NCBI RefSeq assembly: GCF_008728515.1
Contig: NC_044977.1
Location: 4,239,501 to 4,303,500, forward strand
Source: Papio anubis
Lineage: Eukaryota; Chordata; Mammalia; Primates; Cercopithecidae
DNA: 64,000 bases
Reading direction: 5' to 3'
In this document: piece by piece, positions 1 to 12,789 of the stretch
Layout of the letters: every line of letters begins with the position of its first letter
How positions within the stretch are numbered: the stretch's first letter is position 1
Notes under the pieces: generated by a model
The model's input: only the letters and a program-made list of their open reading frames with translations
Database searches by the model: none
Told to the model about the DNA's origin: nothing
Position numbers and translations under genes: made by a program

Positions 1-1960
1 AACATTAGCCTTCCCTCAAGAAATTTCTGCACAAATTCTTGTGATGCTTTTTGGACCCTGAGCGAGTGGTTCCAAGTGACAAGAAATACATTCTAGTTTC
101 TAGTAGTACTGCCTTTCTCCCCCGTATATTTTTAAACCTTCTGTTCAAGGCACTATATTGTTTTATTACAATGACCATTTCACAAATACTTTTCTTGAGC
201 AACATCTTAATCAGAACTTAATTGTCTTAATTTATAACTTGTTTCAAAACTAATTTTAGAATTGTAGTATTGGCTATCAAAGCATTGCAGTTTAAATTTG
301 TTAATTTAAATACTATAGACATAGCCATACCTACCTATATTATCAACACTTAATAAAAGTAAGTACTATCATCTGCACTATTTCTTAAATTTTGATTTAT
401 ACAGCAATTGGTCTGTTAAATGACACTTGACAAAATATTGAAACGTTAGTCGGTGCTAGCAACTATCTATTGAGTTCTTATTATATCAAAGTCTCTTTTG
501 AAAGTGGTTTACATGTGCTAATGCATTAATCGTTTTTAGTAGTCCATGACATATATACAAGTTTAATTTTACAAATAATGGAGTGGAAGCAAAACAAAGT
601 GAAATAATCTTGCCCCAAATTGCAGACTTAACATAATATGCAGACCTAGAATTTAAAGTTAGACATCTGACTCTAGATCCACAATTCTTAACTAGCTACA
701 GGATTTCTTTCTAAAGATTTTCAAATGCTTGTATGTCTCCAAGAATTTCTTGTTGCCTAGAAAGCAATGTTGTAAGAGGGTTACTTTTGTGAAACAGATA
801 AGCTGGAAGTTAAGAAAAGAAGGGGGTTAATCTTTGACCAAGTATGATATTAACATACTGTTTCCTTTAGCTTAAAATAAAGGGGGAGTCTTTTCACTCA
901 GAATTGCATATTTTACCAGCTATTTTACACTCTTTAAACTAATTGTCCTTGGAGGCTGCAGCTCTTAGAGGGAACAGTTTCTGGAGAGAATGCAGGCAGT
1001 GACTCCTTTAGCACTGCTACCCCACTGCTAAGTGAGTTTAAGGCCTAAGTGCAGATGGAGAACTCGCCTCAATAGAAACACACCACACTCATACTTTTCC
1101 ATGATAAAAAGATTAGTTTGCAATAAAAACATAATTCAAAAACTCTGTCATATGAAGTTAAAGTTTTAAGAAAATGACAGCCTTACCATGTAAAAGGGTT
1201 CCGTGACTGGAAGTTCCTGGTGATAAAACACGTGTCATGTCACGTGAGCCTTTCTTGCTCCACTTGCACACAAGTTGCCATTAGGGTCATGTCATACCAT
1301 ATTCTGCACACGGTGATTGTTTAACGTTGCACTCCGGTGTTGCACTAAGTACCAATTCATTCATCCTAAATGACTCCCTTGAAAATTGCTTCTAAAAGTT
1401 TGTGCCAAAAATGCTCATGAAGTGAACAATTTACTCTCCTTTAGCTATTAAGATACTGAAAACTGTCACTTCAGGAAATTGAATACTGTATACTCCGTAA
1501 AACATGTTGTTCTGAAGCTTTGCTTCAACAATTACTACCTATCATCCGTCAGCTTGTGAGTATTGTGTTTAGTCAGTTGTTAAATTTAATACTGTAATCA
1601 CATTCTGATGTGAGAAAAAGAGAAGTACTGGAACCTCAGTGTAGCGTTTTGAATCTGAACAAACTGAAGGTGTTCGTATCCATATTATTGTTTGTATTTT
1701 ATAAATTCTTGATTGAGCTGCCAAGAAACTCAAGTTATTTTGGGGAACCCACAGGGTTTTTCTACGTTTTTAATTATGGTTACTTTCATTTACTTCAGTA
1801 GACACCACATTGGCCATCATTTGACTATATATCAAGCACTAAGGACTAAAAGCTTCAAATCAAGTCTTTCCCAACAATATCTACTGTTGTTAATTGAATT
1901 TCTATAAATTTCTTTAATGTTGAATAGACCAAATTTATTTTTGGCCAATTTAAATGGCAG
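1..1960. other. Unassigned AT-rich non-coding DNA
   Basis: I recognise no gene or repeat family here. Short ORFs are present but show no domain, repeat or composition that supports coding. Several AATAAA-like words and T-rich runs occur, as expected in AT-rich DNA. The only motif I would single out is the E-box pair listed separately. It could be intronic or old 3'UTR-like sequence, but nothing in the window decides that. Confidence 0.5.
1229..1246. promoter_or_regulatory. Paired CACGTG E-boxes
   Basis: Two perfect palindromic CACGTG hexamers start at 1229 and 1241, 12 bp apart. The second sits in GTCACGTGAG, one base from the GTCACGTGAC core preferred by MiT/TFE (CLEAR) and USF-type bHLH-ZIP factors. 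CACGTG is rare in AT-rich primate DNA because it contains CpG. Function is inference: no promoter, CpG island or exon is visible nearby. Confidence 0.35.
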
Positions 1961-1974
1961 AAATAAGCTTATAA

Positions 1975-2265
1975 ATATATTACATATTTCTACTATATAG
2001 AAATATAATATACAAACAATTATAATTGTATATATAATATATAAATATATCATTACAGTTGTATATATAATATATAACCATATAATTATAATTGTATATA
2101 TAATATATAACATATATAATTAAAATTATATATAGAATATATAATATAAATATGTATATATAACATATGTACATATTATGGATTATGTTTCCATAATACA
2201 TTTATTTCTCTATATATTTATATATGTGCATGTGTGTATATATATATACTTCTTGTTATATGCTT
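1975..2265. repeat. AT-rich minisatellite, about 33-bp unit
   Basis: An almost pure A/T tract. Between 2026 and about 2160 it resolves into about four units of 33-34 bp, starting near 2026, 2059, 2092 and 2126. Each begins TTGTATATATAATATATAA (the fourth TTATATATAGAATATATAA). The units are rich in self-complementary TATA words and could form cruciforms. The ORFs crossing it are low-complexity artefacts. Confidence 0.8.
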
Positions 2266-2715
2266 ATTTATATAAGATATACCTGAAACAAAATTTAAAA
2301 GTTGGATTACAATTCAAATACATATCCAACTTTCAAAGCTCAACTTCAGCTCCTATTCTAGCAGAAAAGTGAAAAGTGTTCCAGACTTTTTCCTCTGCAG
2401 TGACTTCTCCTTGTTCTGAATTCACAGCACTTATCCTTTTATCTAACAATTAATCAAGTACAGTCACTTGGCGTCTTTCAAATTTATATATTTCCATTTA
2501 ACAAGTGTTTTAATATTTCATATTTAAAACCCCATAGCAATGAGCATAATAAATTTGTAGTTTGTTGAAACCCTTGTGAAAAATACAGTAAGAATGATAA
2601 ATTCTAGTTCTGGTATTGAATGAGTCACTTAAAGTCTAACTCAGGAATTTGTTCACTTTTAAAAATTGAGCTATAATTTACCTGCAATAAAATGCATTAA
2701 TATTAAATATTCAGT
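2266..2715. other. Unassigned spacer
   Basis: AT-rich sequence between the minisatellite and the 3' end of an L1. I see no gene, repeat or motif I can support. Confidence 0.4.
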
Positions 2716-2719
2716 TAAA

Positions 2720-3975
2720 GAGTTCTGGAAGTTTTACACACCTTTATGACCATAACTCAAACATTTGTATCACCCAGAGTTCCCTCATGCCTCTTTTCAA
2801 TTCCTCCCACCATCCCACCATCTGGGGCAACCACTCTCTAATTTCTATGACCATAGACTAATTTTGCCTGACCCTGACTTCATATGAATGGAATGACCCA
2901 GAATGTATTATTTTGTGCCTGTTTTCTTATATTTAAGATGATATCGTTGAGATTCATTGATGTTGCTGCATGTATTTGTAATCATTTGTTATTTGTGCTG
3001 GATGTTGATTCATTGTTATGAGGAAAATACAATTTACTTTCTTTCCGTGTTCTTGGATATTTGGGTTGTCACAAAGTTGTTGATATTATTAATCTGTGTT
3101 TTAACTTCTCTTGAGTAAAATGAGTATGTTTAGTAGGTCTTGAGTAATCTTCTATGTTAGTGTTTAAAACTACAGATAAAATTGTATATTATTTTTGTCA
3201 TCTTTCTAAATTAACTTATGATGGTAATTTTCTTGGTAGACTTCTTCAGATTATGTAAGTAGACAATCATTCCACATAAGAATAAAGATTGTTTTATTTT
3301 TTACATTCCAATATTCATGTAATTAATTTTATGTTTGTGCCTTATTGCACTAGCTACTACTTTGAGTACCATGTTGAACATGATTAGTGAGAGCAAACAT
3401 TTTTACTCTATGATGATATTGTACCATTAAGCAGGATGTTAACTATAGGTTTTTTGTAGATAGTTTTTAACTAATTAAATAAGTTCTTTTTTATTCCCAG
3501 TTTTCTGAGAGTTTTTGTCATGAAAGGTGTGGAATTTTGTCAATGACTGTTTATTTATCATTAAAAGTATTTTATCCTTTATCCTCTTAATGTGTTGAAT
3601 TTCACTGATCGATTTCAAATAATGAAGCAATCTTTAATTTCTGGGATAAACCCACTTAGTCACAATTCATTCTTTCTCCTACCCTTCCTCTCCTCCCTGA
3701 GGAGATACCTCATGTCTTTCATTCTTCTTTAGTATAAGGGTTCAGCCGGCCTTCATACCTCCTTCAGTATTTTCTGAAAGTGTTTTTATAGAATTTGTAT
3801 TATATCTTTTTTAAATGGTTGAGAAATGTCACTGGTGAATCCATCTGGTTGTTGAACTGTATGGTGGGAATAATTTTAATTAGGAACTATATTTTTCAAT
3901 AGATATAGGTATATTGAGATAATCTGTTTCTTCTTGTTTTAATTTTGGTAATTTGTATTTTTCAAGTCTTTACCG
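2720..3975 (-). mobile_element. Old L1 (L1M-type) 3' half, degenerate
   Basis: Read on the minus strand, 3975 to 3500 carries many-times-broken LINE-1 ORF2 (reverse transcriptase region): the block before the 'SPGPDGF' motif, then the 'AFDKIQ' neighbourhood and the following segment. From about 3070 to 2740 is the antisense form of the L1M 3' end, with the familiar 'GAGATTCATTGATGTTGCTGCATGTAT' type sequence and the 'ATTTGGGTTGTC' word. Stops and frameshifts are frequent, so it is long dead. Sub-family cannot be set by eye, and the 5' end abuts the inverted segment of a younger L1. Confidence 0.75.
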
Positions 3976-4234
3976 AAAGGAAAAAAAGTTGTTATATTTG
4001 TCCCCTTTCAGTATTCTGTTGCCTGTGGGTTTGTCATAGATGACTTTTATTACACTAAGGTATGTTCTTTCTATGCCAATTTTTCTGAAAGTTTTAATCT
4101 TAAAGGGATGCGGATTTTGTCAAATGTTTTTTCTGAGTCCATCGAGATGATCATGTGATTTTTGTTTTTAATTCTGTTTGTGTGATATATAACATTTATT
4201 GACTTGCATCTGTTAAACCATCCCTGCATTCTCT
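3976..4234 (-). mobile_element. Inverted 5' segment of the 4.2-6.0 kb L1
   Basis: On the minus strand this stretch encodes LINE-1 ORF2 from the 'GMQGWFN' motif through '[11 protein letters not shown]', '[17 protein letters not shown]' and on to about the point just before the conserved 'RTGTRQGCP' block. The directly adjoining plus-strand L1 begins at that block. The two pieces are therefore consecutive parts of ORF2 placed head to head, the structure produced by twin priming during L1 integration. It contains no active site. Confidence 0.8.
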
Positions 4235-6018
<1,784 letters not shown>

Positions 6019-6022
<4 letters not shown>

Positions 6023-6038
6023 ACACACACACACACAA
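6019..6038 (+). repeat. Short (CA)n microsatellite
   Basis: About nine CA repeats. It marks the abrupt right end of recognisable L1 sequence and the start of the unidentified 6.0-8.7 kb block. Confidence 0.85.
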
Positions 6039-6530
6039 ACGCGAAGCTTGTTGTGCCATGAGTAATAAGTCCTATGTCTCTGATCCAGAAATCTTATGTC
6101 TTCTGCCAGCATACGTAAACTGTGGCATACTAACATGTCAGCTGACAAGTAAAGGGAGATCTCAACTTGACTCCAACAGGACAGCGTTTACTTGCATCGA
6201 AGAGGTACACTTACGTAAGCTGTCTAAAGTTCCAAACCACGGAGGGGTTAAGGGCTCTGGTAGAAGTGGTTCAAGCACTACCTCCTATTCTTTATCATGT
6301 GAGGGATCTTATATGGGTGAAATATACAGCATGCCTGTCATATACAAGAATCTTTTGCATATCCATCAAAATGTGGTGTTGATGTTTCATCAAGTAATTT
6401 GGAGATTGCCTGTACCATTTTCTTCCCCTTCTCCTAGGAATGGCGTTAGTTTAAGGAAGAAAATGGGCATTCTGTCTGGGCATGTTAAATAAAATTATTG
6501 ATGTCATTCTGGTAGTGCCTGATTCGAATA

Positions 6531-6673
6531 CTGATGTCATAGAACTAATTCAAAGATGCTGTGCCACAAAATATAAATTATCCAGCATTTGACACAGGGT
6601 TTTAACCACTTTTTTTTTTAACATGGTCAAACAATGATGAACCATACATTTTAACCAGAAATCTGGAAGTGAA
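6531..6673 (+). repeat. Inverted repeat arm A (about 145 bp)
   Basis: This sequence reappears as its reverse complement at 8043-8187 with only a few differences, including the length of the T/A homopolymer in the middle. It shares the word 'GTCATAGAACTAATTCAAAG' with the reverse complement of the other arm. Confidence 0.92.
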
Positions 6674-7022
6674 ACATGGCAAGTTTCATCATCAAGAACA
6701 GATGAGTTCATGATCAATGAGAAATGGTGGGTATGCCAATGTTGTGTGCTCAACAATTTGGCAAGTAGGTAAACGACTGTGGAAATAGATGGTGGACAAC
6801 TGAGCAAGAGAGCAGAGGTGGTAGACAACAGTCTTAAATCTGATAGCAGCTTCTTCATCCAAATTGCCCTGGACAGGTGGTAAGACAAATAATATAGTCT
6901 TTGTTGGATATTAGTAATACATATGATTGTGGGTTGCTCAGACCAGTGCCAAAGGAACAGAAGTTTGATGTTTCTGCTGAATAAAGAAAAATGTAGCAAA
7001 AAAGAATATATTGTATCTTGAG

Positions 7023-7180
7023 CAGCACAGGGATGATGTTAAATCTGAAAGACCTTGAGTTAGTCATGGAGTGGAATTCAAGATTGCATCAGCCCTTATG
7101 TCAGCACAGGGATGATGATAAATCTGAAAGACCTCGAGTTAGTGATGGAGTGGAATTCAAGATTGCATCAGCCCTTGTGT
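7023..7180 (+). repeat. Tandem duplication, 79-bp unit x 2
   Basis: Copies at 7023-7101 and 7102-7180 are nearly identical and both begin CAGCACAGGGATGATG. They differ at a handful of positions, e.g. CTTGAG versus CTCGAG. 79 is not a multiple of three, so any reading frame through it would be shifted. Confidence 0.93.
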
Positions 7181-7899
7181 CAGACCAGTTTAAAATTCAT
7201 TCACATCCCTATTGATGGAAATAATTTCACCAAAAGAGGAAAAAGCTGAAATTATGAGAAAAATTTTTAAAAAACGCAGAAAAAACAACCAGGATGGGGA
7301 CACCAACTAACATTTTTGTGAATGAAGAGAAGCAGCTTGGGAGAGCAAGCCTGTCTTGAAAAAACTAATAAGGAAATGAAATCCATGCCATATTTTAAGG
7401 GAATATGGAGCTTCTCTGAAGGAACATCCTGTATCTTGATATGGGATATGGTAGTAGAAAAGAACGATGAACTGCATCTTCCTGAGGAAACTTTTCCTAA
7501 ATGTTGGAAAAAGATGCAAGTCTAGGTGCGTGGAGTAGAGGAGGTGTAGAAGGTGAAATTTCTCCTGCTCCCCTCTTTGACTTCCCTGGTCCCTGGTGGA
7601 TGTTGAGACCACGTACAACTCCTCTTATTCAGTCATTCTGTGGAAAACATCCTTTGCTTCAGATGGATTAAATGTGGTTACACTTCTACTTGTGTCCTTA
7701 TGATGACCCTGAAATTTCCAGAGACATCTGAGGTGTTGTCAGAAAAAATGGTTACATGTGTTAAGTGTCCAGCCTCGGGGCAACAACTGTAACTATTTTC
7801 ATTTTGAATTTGCTGCTTTACTAATAGCCTGGGGCCTACTGTCCAACTATGCTTCTCATTCATGAGGTGTTGTAAGCTGGCATGTTTCTGAGTTTAGAT

Positions 7900-8037
7900 A
7901 GCATTTATTTCACGGATGCCCAGCAATCAAAGAGTGGACCAACAGAAAAGCACAACAAAGATACTGAGCAAGTGGAATCATTCTCCCTTACTGGGGTGGG
8001 GGGATGTTAACGTGTTTTAGAACAGTAGCATACAGTT
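7900..8037 (+). repeat. Direct repeat, copy 1 (138 bp)
   Basis: Begins AGCATTTATTTCACGGATGC and ends at GCATACAGTTT. It is repeated almost exactly at 8186-8323. Only the 145-bp inverted arm and a few bases separate the two copies. Confidence 0.93.
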
Positions 8038-8042
8038 TATGC

Positions 8043-8187
8043 TTCACTTCCACATTTCTGGTTAAAATGCATGGTTCATCATTGTTTGACCATGTTAAAA
8101 AAAAAAAAGTGGTTAAAACCCTGTGTCAAATGCTGGATAATTTATATTTTGTGGCACAGCATCTTTGAATTAGTTCTATGACATCAG
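8043..8187 (-). repeat. Inverted repeat arm B (about 145 bp)
   Basis: Reverse complement of 6531-6673. It sits precisely between the two copies of the 138-bp direct repeat, and its right end abuts copy 2 at 8186. This looks like a templated insertion of an inverted copy with duplication of the flank. Confidence 0.92.
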
Positions 8188-8323
8188 CATTTATTTCACG
8201 GATGCCCAGCAATCAAAGAGCGGACCAACAGAAAAGTGCCACAAAGATACTGAGCAAGTGGAATCATTCTCCCTTACTGGGGTGGGGGGATGTTAACGTG
8301 TTTTAGAACAGTAGCATACAGTT
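8186..8323 (+). repeat. Direct repeat, copy 2 (138 bp)
   Basis: Near-identical copy of 7900-8037. Differences include AGAGCGG for AGAGTGG and AAGTGCCACAAAG for AAGCACAACAAAG. Confidence 0.93.
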
Positions 8324-8637
8324 GAGCTAAAGAACAAGGTCAAAGAGCACATTCGATGTGCCACGAAGGAGGTCAGTGTAGCAGCAAGAAAGAGCTAGGT
8401 TCCAGTTTTGGCACTGTTAACAGCAGACATGTCTTCCTGCTTAATGGGATCATCCCAGTCAGGGCATGCATGGCATACCCACTACAGTAGTTACCAATTT
8501 ATGGAGGGTCATCAGAGACCCACTGGAGCTACAGATGTGGTCCACTGCAACCACCGGCTCCCTGGAGAAGCTGCTCGGCAGCTCAGAGTCTCACTCACTG
8601 TAGATTTCATATTGTTTGAACCACAGAATGTGACTCC

Positions 8638-8646
8638 AGGTAAGTG
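8638..8646 (+). promoter_or_regulatory. Consensus splice-donor-like site
   Basis: CAG|GTAAGT matches the mammalian 5' splice-site consensus and follows a relatively GC-balanced stretch (8400-8640). No paired acceptor or continuing exon was identified, so this is only a candidate and may be chance. Confidence 0.25.
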
Positions 8647-8731
8647 TCTTGTAGATTTTTCTAGAGCTTTGATTCTTGAGAAGAAGGAAGGCATTTCCTA
8701 CACCAATCATGGTGATTTGTGAGGATTGTTT

Positions 8732-8860
8732 TGATTGTCTCAAGTATAGGTGGGAGAGATGTCAGGTGCCAAAAGCTTTTAATGGGCAGAGCCAGGAATG
8801 TAAGACATTCTGGAATGTCTAGGATAAATTTTCATAGTGAAGAGTTTTCTCTGTATTTCA
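8732..8860 (+). mobile_element. hAT-Charlie (MER5-like) DNA transposon fragment
   Basis: The order 'GATTGTCTCAAGTATAGGTGGG...GTCAGGTGCC...GGGCAGAGCCAGGAATG...AAGACATTCTGGAATG' follows the 3' half of MER5/MER58-type elements ('...GGCCAGGGATGCTGCTAAACATCCTACAATG...'). It is non-coding and ancient. Family assignment is from memory of the consensus. Confidence 0.55.
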
Positions 8861-11800
8861 CAAAATGTAAAACATCCCCCCCAGCTAATCAACTATGAGA
8901 AAAGCCTGTTTAAATCCTATAACAAAAAATATTTTGTATTCAAACATAAAATATTTTTATGGATTTAATAATTGTCATGGTAGGATATTATAACATATAT
9001 TGAAAGAAGAACATAAGCTTTTTTTTTTTTTAATGACCAAGGATTAGGGTTAATTTCAAGAAATTGTATAATTGATGTCAATAATAATCAAGCTATTTCA
9101 GTTCTCAGCACAACATTCCTGATTCACTAAGAATTTGTAACCGGGTTTTATTGTGATTATTAATGTGTACGTATCTGTGTGTGCATGTGAGTGTGTATGT
9201 GTGCGTGTGTAGATATGCGAGTAGTCATCATTCATTAGGTTATTTTAGCGTGATCATGCTTGAGGGTTTAAAATAAAGCGATTTTGTTATAAATCACATA
9301 ATCTTTTTTCTTCTTTTTATTATAGTTTGTATGTTATATTTTGAAATTCTGTGTGCAATAAATGAGGTGTTACAAAATATTTCATACTAAGAGAAGGCTT
9401 CAATTCTGCAATACTTGAGAACTATTTTTCCAGACTATGCATGCAGTTGACTGGGCAATACGATCAAATATGCTGCCACCCTCAGTGCCACAGTACCCCT
9501 GTCACTGTGCCACCCACCAAGTGATGCATGTAGCTGAGTGCTAGTTGGGCTTGTACTTCCAAACATTCTGGAAATGATTGCAAGGACACTCAGTAGGATA
9601 CAATGTTAACTCTGTTTATGCTGGCGATGGATACGATGTTTCCCTGTTTTCCTCAAGCAGGAATATTAATCCTTTCCTAAACCATTTCTGCACGTTCTTT
9701 TCTTTGAACTCTCTAATCGTATTCCAGTTTTTTAAAAAAATAATATCAGCAACCAATTGAATGCATTATCTTTCACTGATGATTCACACTTAATTAGCAA
9801 ATTATAAAATTTCCCCTTCTGTTGACACTGTTTCACAATTAATTTAAAATTGATAAAATTTGCATAAAATTAGAGAATAAATAAAGCAGGCTCTAGAAGA
9901 GATATAGTAAACCTTGATTATTATATTTAGTATTTCATGAATTATTTCCTTCAGTGTTTCTTTGGAAAGCTCTGTTTTCATTTTTGACGGAATCAACAAT
10001 ATATTGCCTCATACAATAAGTTCTTGTAGGACCATAATTGCGTTTGGGTCACTTTGTGCAGTTTTTAATAGAGGGTCATATAAAAATGCTTTAAATACAT
10101 AAAGACAGGACAGAGCTGATAGCTTCCTTTTCATCTTTCTCTGTCTCTCTCTCTCTCTCTCCTTATTGTAATTTGAAAGTTGGCCTATTTTAAAGCAGTT
10201 CTGTTAATGCAACAGTGGTTTTGAAACACTGTATTAAAAGAGACCACTTTAAAGGAGCCACTCAAGAAATCGTTAACAGCTTATATAAAAAGAAAATACC
10301 ATATAAGGTACACTTTTATGGCTGAGATCTGACATTCACAACTGAGAGAAAGGTGGGGGAGAAGTCTTTCTTCATTAGCAGCATGACCAAAGCACTTAGA
10401 GATTTCACTCCCTCACATCCATTATTCCATCTATTGTCCTAATTTAATTTTCCATGATTTTCCTGACAGTGAAGGTTGGCAACTCTTAAGTATAGTACAA
10501 AAGGTTTGCAGCACTCATGTTAATAATTACACAAGCTGTTGAGGCTTTTTGCTGAAGGGTGTATTGTCAAAAATATCAAATTTAGACAAAAGCAGAAGCT
10601 ACAGATGTGAGTGGAGCTGGAATCCCTGAGTGCCTTTGTTTTTATCCATAGAAAGAAGCCACCTCATGAGGTCTAAATGTTAATAAAGCATTCATACCAT
10701 TTGGGGCCTTTGGGGAGCTCTAAACAGGAAAACAAGATCTTGGAGAATTGCCATCAAATTGTTGCTGCTATTGTCTCTGCTGTTGCTTACCAGGTTGTTC
10801 TGACAATGTAGAATCTATTATTTTTATATTCTTTCTTAGTCAAATAGATTTGTTTTCTCATGATATGTATAGGCCAGTTTTAGAACACTTAATCTACAAA
10901 TGTGTCTTCTTAATTGTAGAAAAAAGTAAACTTTAGTCCATCATCCTTCTATCTTTGCTTTAAGGATGCAATAATTTGCTTTCCTTTCTTCTGTTTGTCA
11001 CAGAAGGCTGAATTCCTTGCAGTGTGAAATGCCTTGTACCACCTATGCCCATGAATTACCAATTATCCACACCTGTAAACCATACTCCAAGCAAATAAGG
11101 TGGCCAAGGCTTATTAGAAGGAGTCATTCAATATCTGTGCTCATTAAAAATTGACCATAGGCTGAATTAATAAGATTCTATTTACTTTGTACCAAATATT
11201 TTGTGCCAAACACAAGTAGAAGATTTTGTGACTAATAATACACAAATACACTTAAAAGTGTCTTTAGATTCCTAACATATTATAGGTTTATACACATATT
11301 TGAGATATAAAACCAACACGTTTATCTCATAATCCCACCTTTTCTCCACCCATTAGATAAATACCATTGTAAGCCTAGAGAATGCTGGAACTATAAGCAG
11401 AGAGTTGCTCATCTTTGGATTGCAATTGATGTTCTTGACTCAACTGGATAATAATAATTTTTCCAAAATGTGTCATTTGGAGAGAAAAATGGTCTTTTTA
11501 AATGTCAAAATCTTTAAGAACAAAGTTTGCCATAAGTAACTATTTAAAGAATTTGAATACAAGGACTATTTCTTCGCCACGGAAAGGAGTGTGAAGTCCT
11601 TGTACGTCCTGAAAGGTAAGTCTAAATGACAGGTTTGCAGGGATATTATCAGGTGACGACTCTGCCTGAATTGATATAAAGGGTCTTAGCACCAGCCAAC
11701 ATCCTAACCCCCATACCTATAGCATTTCATATATATTGAAAGTGAAACCTAAAGTACAGAAAGTTTGTCCCATTTCTTCTTTGGAGTCCATGAAGCATAA

Positions 11801-12171
11801 CAAAGCAACTGCATTAGGACAGAAGTGATGATAGGACGTACTTAGGCAGGAAGAACATCAGAGACAAGGGTCTGCATCCAAATAGATTGCATATGGCATG
11901 AAATAGACCCACACATTCTTGTGTCACCAATAAGTAGCTAAGAATTGAATGAGTGGGACTGCTAGAGTTTAGCTGAGAGCTGAGGAGAGGTGTCCCTGCA
12001 ACAAAGGCACCCCTTTGAGGGCTGGGCAGATCTAAGCCATAGTTAGAACACAGTGGAGTCTCTGGTTTTAGCAGCACCTGAGGGGTGTGAATAGGAGCAT
12101 ATAGTCACCAAGGCATAGTGTTACCCGAGTGGACTCAAGAGAGTGACTGCTGAGTGAAGATACAGCATCCT
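8861..12171. other. Unassigned non-coding DNA with two short microsatellites
   Basis: About 3.3 kb with no gene or repeat family I can defend. It holds a degenerate TG-rich run at about 9165-9212 and a (TC)n run at about 10138-10162. The ORFs are short and featureless; for example, 10748-10936 opens with a Cys-rich CTG/TGC run produced by low-complexity sequence. Parts around 11600-12170 are less AT-rich and could be ancient repeat that I do not recognise. Confidence 0.4.
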
Positions 12172-12350
12172 TGGTATTAGCGGTGTGACTTTGAGCATGC
12201 TTGTCAACCTCACTAGGCTTCCCTTCCATCATCCATACGAGGTTATTAAGGGTGTCTTTTTTAGGACTGTTATTAAAGTAAATGGATTGTAACTATCATG
12301 GACCTAGAACAGTACCTAGTAGGCACTGTATGTGAGCTTGCTAAATACGT
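12172..12350 (+). mobile_element. MIR SINE fragment
   Basis: Order of words matches MIR: 'GTGTGACTTTGAGCATGCTTGTCAACCTC', a purine-rich middle, 'GTAAATGGATTGTAACTATCATGGACCTAGAACAGTACCTAGTAGGCACT'. These correspond to the 'TGTGACCTTGGGCAAGTCACT' core and the 'AGAACAGTGCCTGGCACATAGTAGG' 3' part. It is diverged, as expected for this mammal-wide family. Confidence 0.7.
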
Positions 12351-12789
12351 AAAGTCAGAAGGGGTTAATGGCTCCGCTCCCTGTAAGTAATCATGGTGTG
12401 TTGCTACTTCCAAGAGAACAGACGCTCAATTACAGCAGCCACAGGCTCTTTCTCAGTGGATGCTTACAGGACAGAGGCCAATGCTCAAAGCAAGGTGGGA
12501 TGACATTTCCTCACCACCGATTATGAAGGGGAGACAGCAGGAAACAATGTATAGGCCAGATACCCTTCAATGCCACTATGATTTTGTTTAAACTTTTCAC
12601 TATAATGTGATTTCACTCAAGGGAGGTAGGAGAGAAACCTATTTGAAATAAATCATTAAAGTATGAGAGTATTTCTTCTTAAAAAATAATAAGAACAAGC
12701 TTTCACACCTTTTTTTACTCTTCCAAGGGCATTTGTGAACAAAACACGAAATGAGAGTATTTAAAAACTTTAAAAAATTAATTTATACT
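12351..12789. other. Unassigned spacer
   Basis: Sequence between the MIR and the presumed 3' end of the HMGB1 retrocopy. No feature recognised. The exact 3' end of the retrocopy may lie within its right part. Confidence 0.35.

Larger units (their letters stand above)
6039..8731. other. Unidentified rearranged block, possibly a pseudogene or old repeat
   Basis: About 2.7 kb that I cannot place in any repeat family. Its base composition is more balanced than its flanks and it holds several moderately long ORFs: 6058-6492 (+, 144 codons), 6550-6999 (-, 149 codons) and 8408-8722 (+, 104 codons). None shows a domain I can name, and plus-strand open stretches shift frame from one part to the next, as in a broken retrocopy. 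A weak 'W-x-C-x-C-C-x3-N' pattern near 6725-6760 recalls a RanBP2-type zinc finger, but the second cysteine pair is not seen. The block contains a tandem duplication, an inverted repeat and a direct repeat (separate entries). A good splice-donor match lies at 8641. Function unknown. Confidence 0.35.

Noticed and set aside
6058..6492. 144-codon plus-strand ORF as a real gene
   Set aside because: No domain, no Kozak-like start that stands out, and the overlapping frame 6167-6382 is just as open. I kept it only as part of the unidentified block.
6725..6765. RanBP2-type zinc-finger-like pattern
   Set aside because: Only the first half of the motif is present, in a frame that soon breaks. It is too weak to name a parent gene.
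6550..6999. 149-codon minus-strand ORF as a membrane-type protein
   Set aside because: No motif recognised. Its C-terminal part is shared with the inverted repeat, and hydrophobic runs arise readily from this composition.
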